From positions 1 to 6,920 of the forward strand of contig JAWOGN010000259.1 in assembly GCA_046496815.1 (NCBI GenBank): a stretch of DNA of 6,920 nucleotides, written 5' to 3'. This stretch comes from JAWOGN01 sp046496815 (GTDB lineage Bacteria; Desulfobacterota; DSM-4660; Desulfatiglandales; Desulfatiglandaceae). The notes beneath the pieces were generated by a model. That model was not told the origin of the DNA. It saw only the letters and a program-made list of their open reading frames with translations, and made no database searches. Positions within the stretch are counted from its first letter, which is position 1. Every line of letters starts with the position of its first letter. Made by a program: the position numbers and the translations under genes. Positions 5,556 through 6,920 of the stretch are shown here, in pieces.

Positions 5556-6920
5556 TTATTTGATCCCTGCCACGGCCTGGGCGATGTTGTAGCAGTAGTC
5601 ACCCATTTTCTCGAACGCCGTGAGCATGTCAACCAGTATCAAGCCCGGGTCCACCGTGCAAATGGCACTTTGAAGACGCATGAGATGGTTGCCTTTTATT
5701 TCCTCTCTCATGTCGTTGATGGTTGCTTCCAATTGTTCCGCCCGTTCCATGATTTTTGTATCCTCCGTGCGGATGCCCTCGACAACGAAGTCTATAAAAG
5801 TCCGCACTTCCCCCGCAATTCTCTGATAGTCGCGGAGACCTCCTTCGGAAAACTGTAGATTTTGGTTAAAAAGTTCTTCCATCAATTCCGCAATGTTTTC
5901 AATGCCATCTCCGATTCTTTCGAGATTGTTTGTCATTCGAATGAGAGAACTCACCTCTTTGGATTCTTCCGGCAGGATTGGTTTTTGAATCACTTGAATA
6001 AGAAATTGGGTGATCTCCCTTTGAAGATTATCAAGCGCATCTTCCCGTTTTCTCCATTTGGAGAGCTTCTTGCGGTTTCTTTCCTGAAGCGTGTAAATGA
6101 CATCGTCATACATCACCTTGACCGTTTCTCCCATCCTGCAAATTTCAGCTCTGGCCTGTCCGATCGCCACCGAAGGTGAATCAATATACTTGAAATCGAT
6201 GAATTTGATATGATGGATTTCATCCATGCCTTTATCTTCCCTTTTGTGCGGTGTAAGCCAGACGGCCGATTTTACCAGATAAGGCAGGACAAGAAGAAAG
6301 AAGGTGGCGTTGACGATATTGAACATGGTGTGTGAGTTGGCGATGTATCTTGAAACATTGACCCTTTCCCCGGCTACTGCGATATCGGGCGGCCCTACAT
6401 TGAGAAGTGAGCTCGTCAGCCACACCACCAACCTCACGAATAGCGGGAAGAAAATGATGATATTGACGACGCCGATCACATTGAAGAGCGTATGGGCGCG
6501 GGCCGTTCGGTGCGCATTGATATTGGCGCCGACACATGCCAATTCAGCGGTAATGGTCGTTCCGATATTATCTCCCAGAATCAGAGCCACGCTGGCCTCA
6601 AAGTTCAGCAGGCCCTGACTGGCAAGCGCCATGGTAATTCCGACCGTAGCACTCGAACTCTGCAATATCATTGTCAAAACGGTGCCCGCCAGGACGCAAA
6701 GGATGATACCGTTCAGCGTATTCGCATGAAACTTGGTAAAAAAAGAAATGAACGCCGGATTCTCTTTGAGGGGTGCAAACCCAGCCTTCATGGTTGCAAG
6801 GCCATAGAAGACAAGCCCAAAGCCCAACAGCACATCCCCCACATAGATCCGTTTATGACCCCCCAAGAAAAATTTCAAAATAACTCCCGCCGCGATGGCA
6901 GGGAGTGCATAATCTTGGAT
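5556..6920 (-). CDS. Na+/phosphate cotransporter family protein with C-terminal PhoU-like domain (5' partial)
   Basis: The C-terminal 454 residues of an inner-membrane Na/Pi-cotransporter (NptA/YjbB-type) protein. The frame stays open to the right edge (IQDYALPAIAAGV precedes the TTG-coded Leu at 6878), so the true start and the first transporter repeat are missing. Numbered from the first visible residue, the second repeat shows ILQSSSATVGITMALA (85-100) with the diagnostic QSSSAT, then LILGDNIGTTITAELACVGA (113-132) and NAHRTARAHTLFNVIGV (135-151). Hydrophobic helices follow near 150-170 and 203-223. After about residue 230 the protein is soluble and helical, with PhoU-like motifs NNLERIGDGIENIAELMEEL (331-350) and FEKMGDYCYNIAQ (436-448). 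Complete homologues take up or export phosphate coupled to Na+, and the PhoU-like tail is thought to regulate this. It is convergent with fhs and shares its terminator; no functional link to the other genes is seen. Confidence -1.
   Translation of the reverse strand: MQDYALPAIAAGVILKFFLGGHKRIYVGDVLLGFGLVFYGLATMKAGFAPLKENPAFISFFTKFHANTLNGIILCVLAGTVLTMILQSSSATVGITMALASQGLLNFEASVALILGDNIGTTITAELACVGANINAHRTARAHTLFNVIGVVNIIIFFPLFVRLVVWLTSSLLNVGPPDIAVAGERVNVSRYIANSHTMFNIVNATFFLLVLPYLVKSAVWLTPHKREDKGMDEIHHIKFIDFKYIDSPSVAIGQARAEICRMGETVKVMYDDVIYTLQERNRKKLSKWRKREDALDNLQREITQFLIQVIQKPILPEESKEVSSLIRMTNNLERIGDGIENIAELMEELFNQNLQFSEGGLRDYQRIAGEVRTFIDFVVEGIRTEDTKIMERAEQLEATINDMREEIKGNHLMRLQSAICTVDPGLILVDMLTAFEKMGDYCYNIAQAVAGIK

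Noticed and set aside
5862..6179. Plus-strand open frame inside the PhoU-like region
   Set aside because: It lies opposite clear PhoU motifs and shows no recognisable domain of its own; a shadow frame.
6876..6878. TTG as the start of the Na/Pi cotransporter gene
   Set aside because: Fourteen more codons are open upstream to the window edge and the first transporter repeat is absent, so this is an internal Leu codon.

Overview
The window (about 50% GC) carries four recognisable protein genes plus one small gene, and reads like a piece of an anaerobic Desulfobacterota chromosome (Desulfobacteraceae-type sulfate reducer or a relative). That assignment is an inference. It rests on a tungsten-type aldehyde:ferredoxin oxidoreductase next to its own ThiS/MoaD-like sulfur carrier, a formate--tetrahydrofolate ligase of the Wood-Ljungdahl methyl branch, and intergenic repeats of a kind I associate with these genomes.

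Layout. Positions 1-840 (+) hold the C-terminal part of an FAD-dependent DAO-family oxidoreductase whose FAD-binding N-terminus lies off the left edge. A 102-bp gap with a long hairpin follows. Positions 943-3084 (+) encode a 713-residue AOR-family enzyme, and 3081-3278 (+) encode a 65-residue ThiS/MoaD-like protein ending in Gly-Gly; the two overlap by four bases. The 452-bp gap 3279-3730 has no convincing gene. It holds a degenerate inverted-repeat (MITE/REP-like) element with internal hairpins, a palindrome, a weak promoter-like site and a second hairpin just before the fhs ribosome binding site. Positions 3731-5494 (+) encode a divergent formate--tetrahydrofolate ligase. A strong, perfectly paired and probably bidirectional terminator (5513-5545) separates it from a convergent gene on the minus strand, 5556-6920, which encodes the C-terminal part of a Na+/phosphate cotransporter-family protein with a PhoU-like tail and is cut by the right edge.

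How the genes may work together. The AOR and the sulfur-carrier protein are almost certainly co-expressed, the small protein probably serving synthesis of the pterin cofactor. If the flavoenzyme releases an aldehyde (as sarcosine/dimethylglycine-type enzymes of this superfamily do), the AOR could oxidise it to the acid with ferredoxin as acceptor. If that aldehyde were formaldehyde, the ligase could take up the formate. This chain is a hypothesis only: the ligase has its own leader and is separated by a repeat element. The phosphate transporter is functionally unrelated.

The most notable points are the altered conserved histidines in the ligase, the C-x3-C-x3-C cluster motif in the AOR, and the repeat element that seems to build a hairpin with T-run at its left junction. 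I see no CRISPR array, tRNA, rRNA or complete transposon, and nothing that I can defend as a wholly new system.
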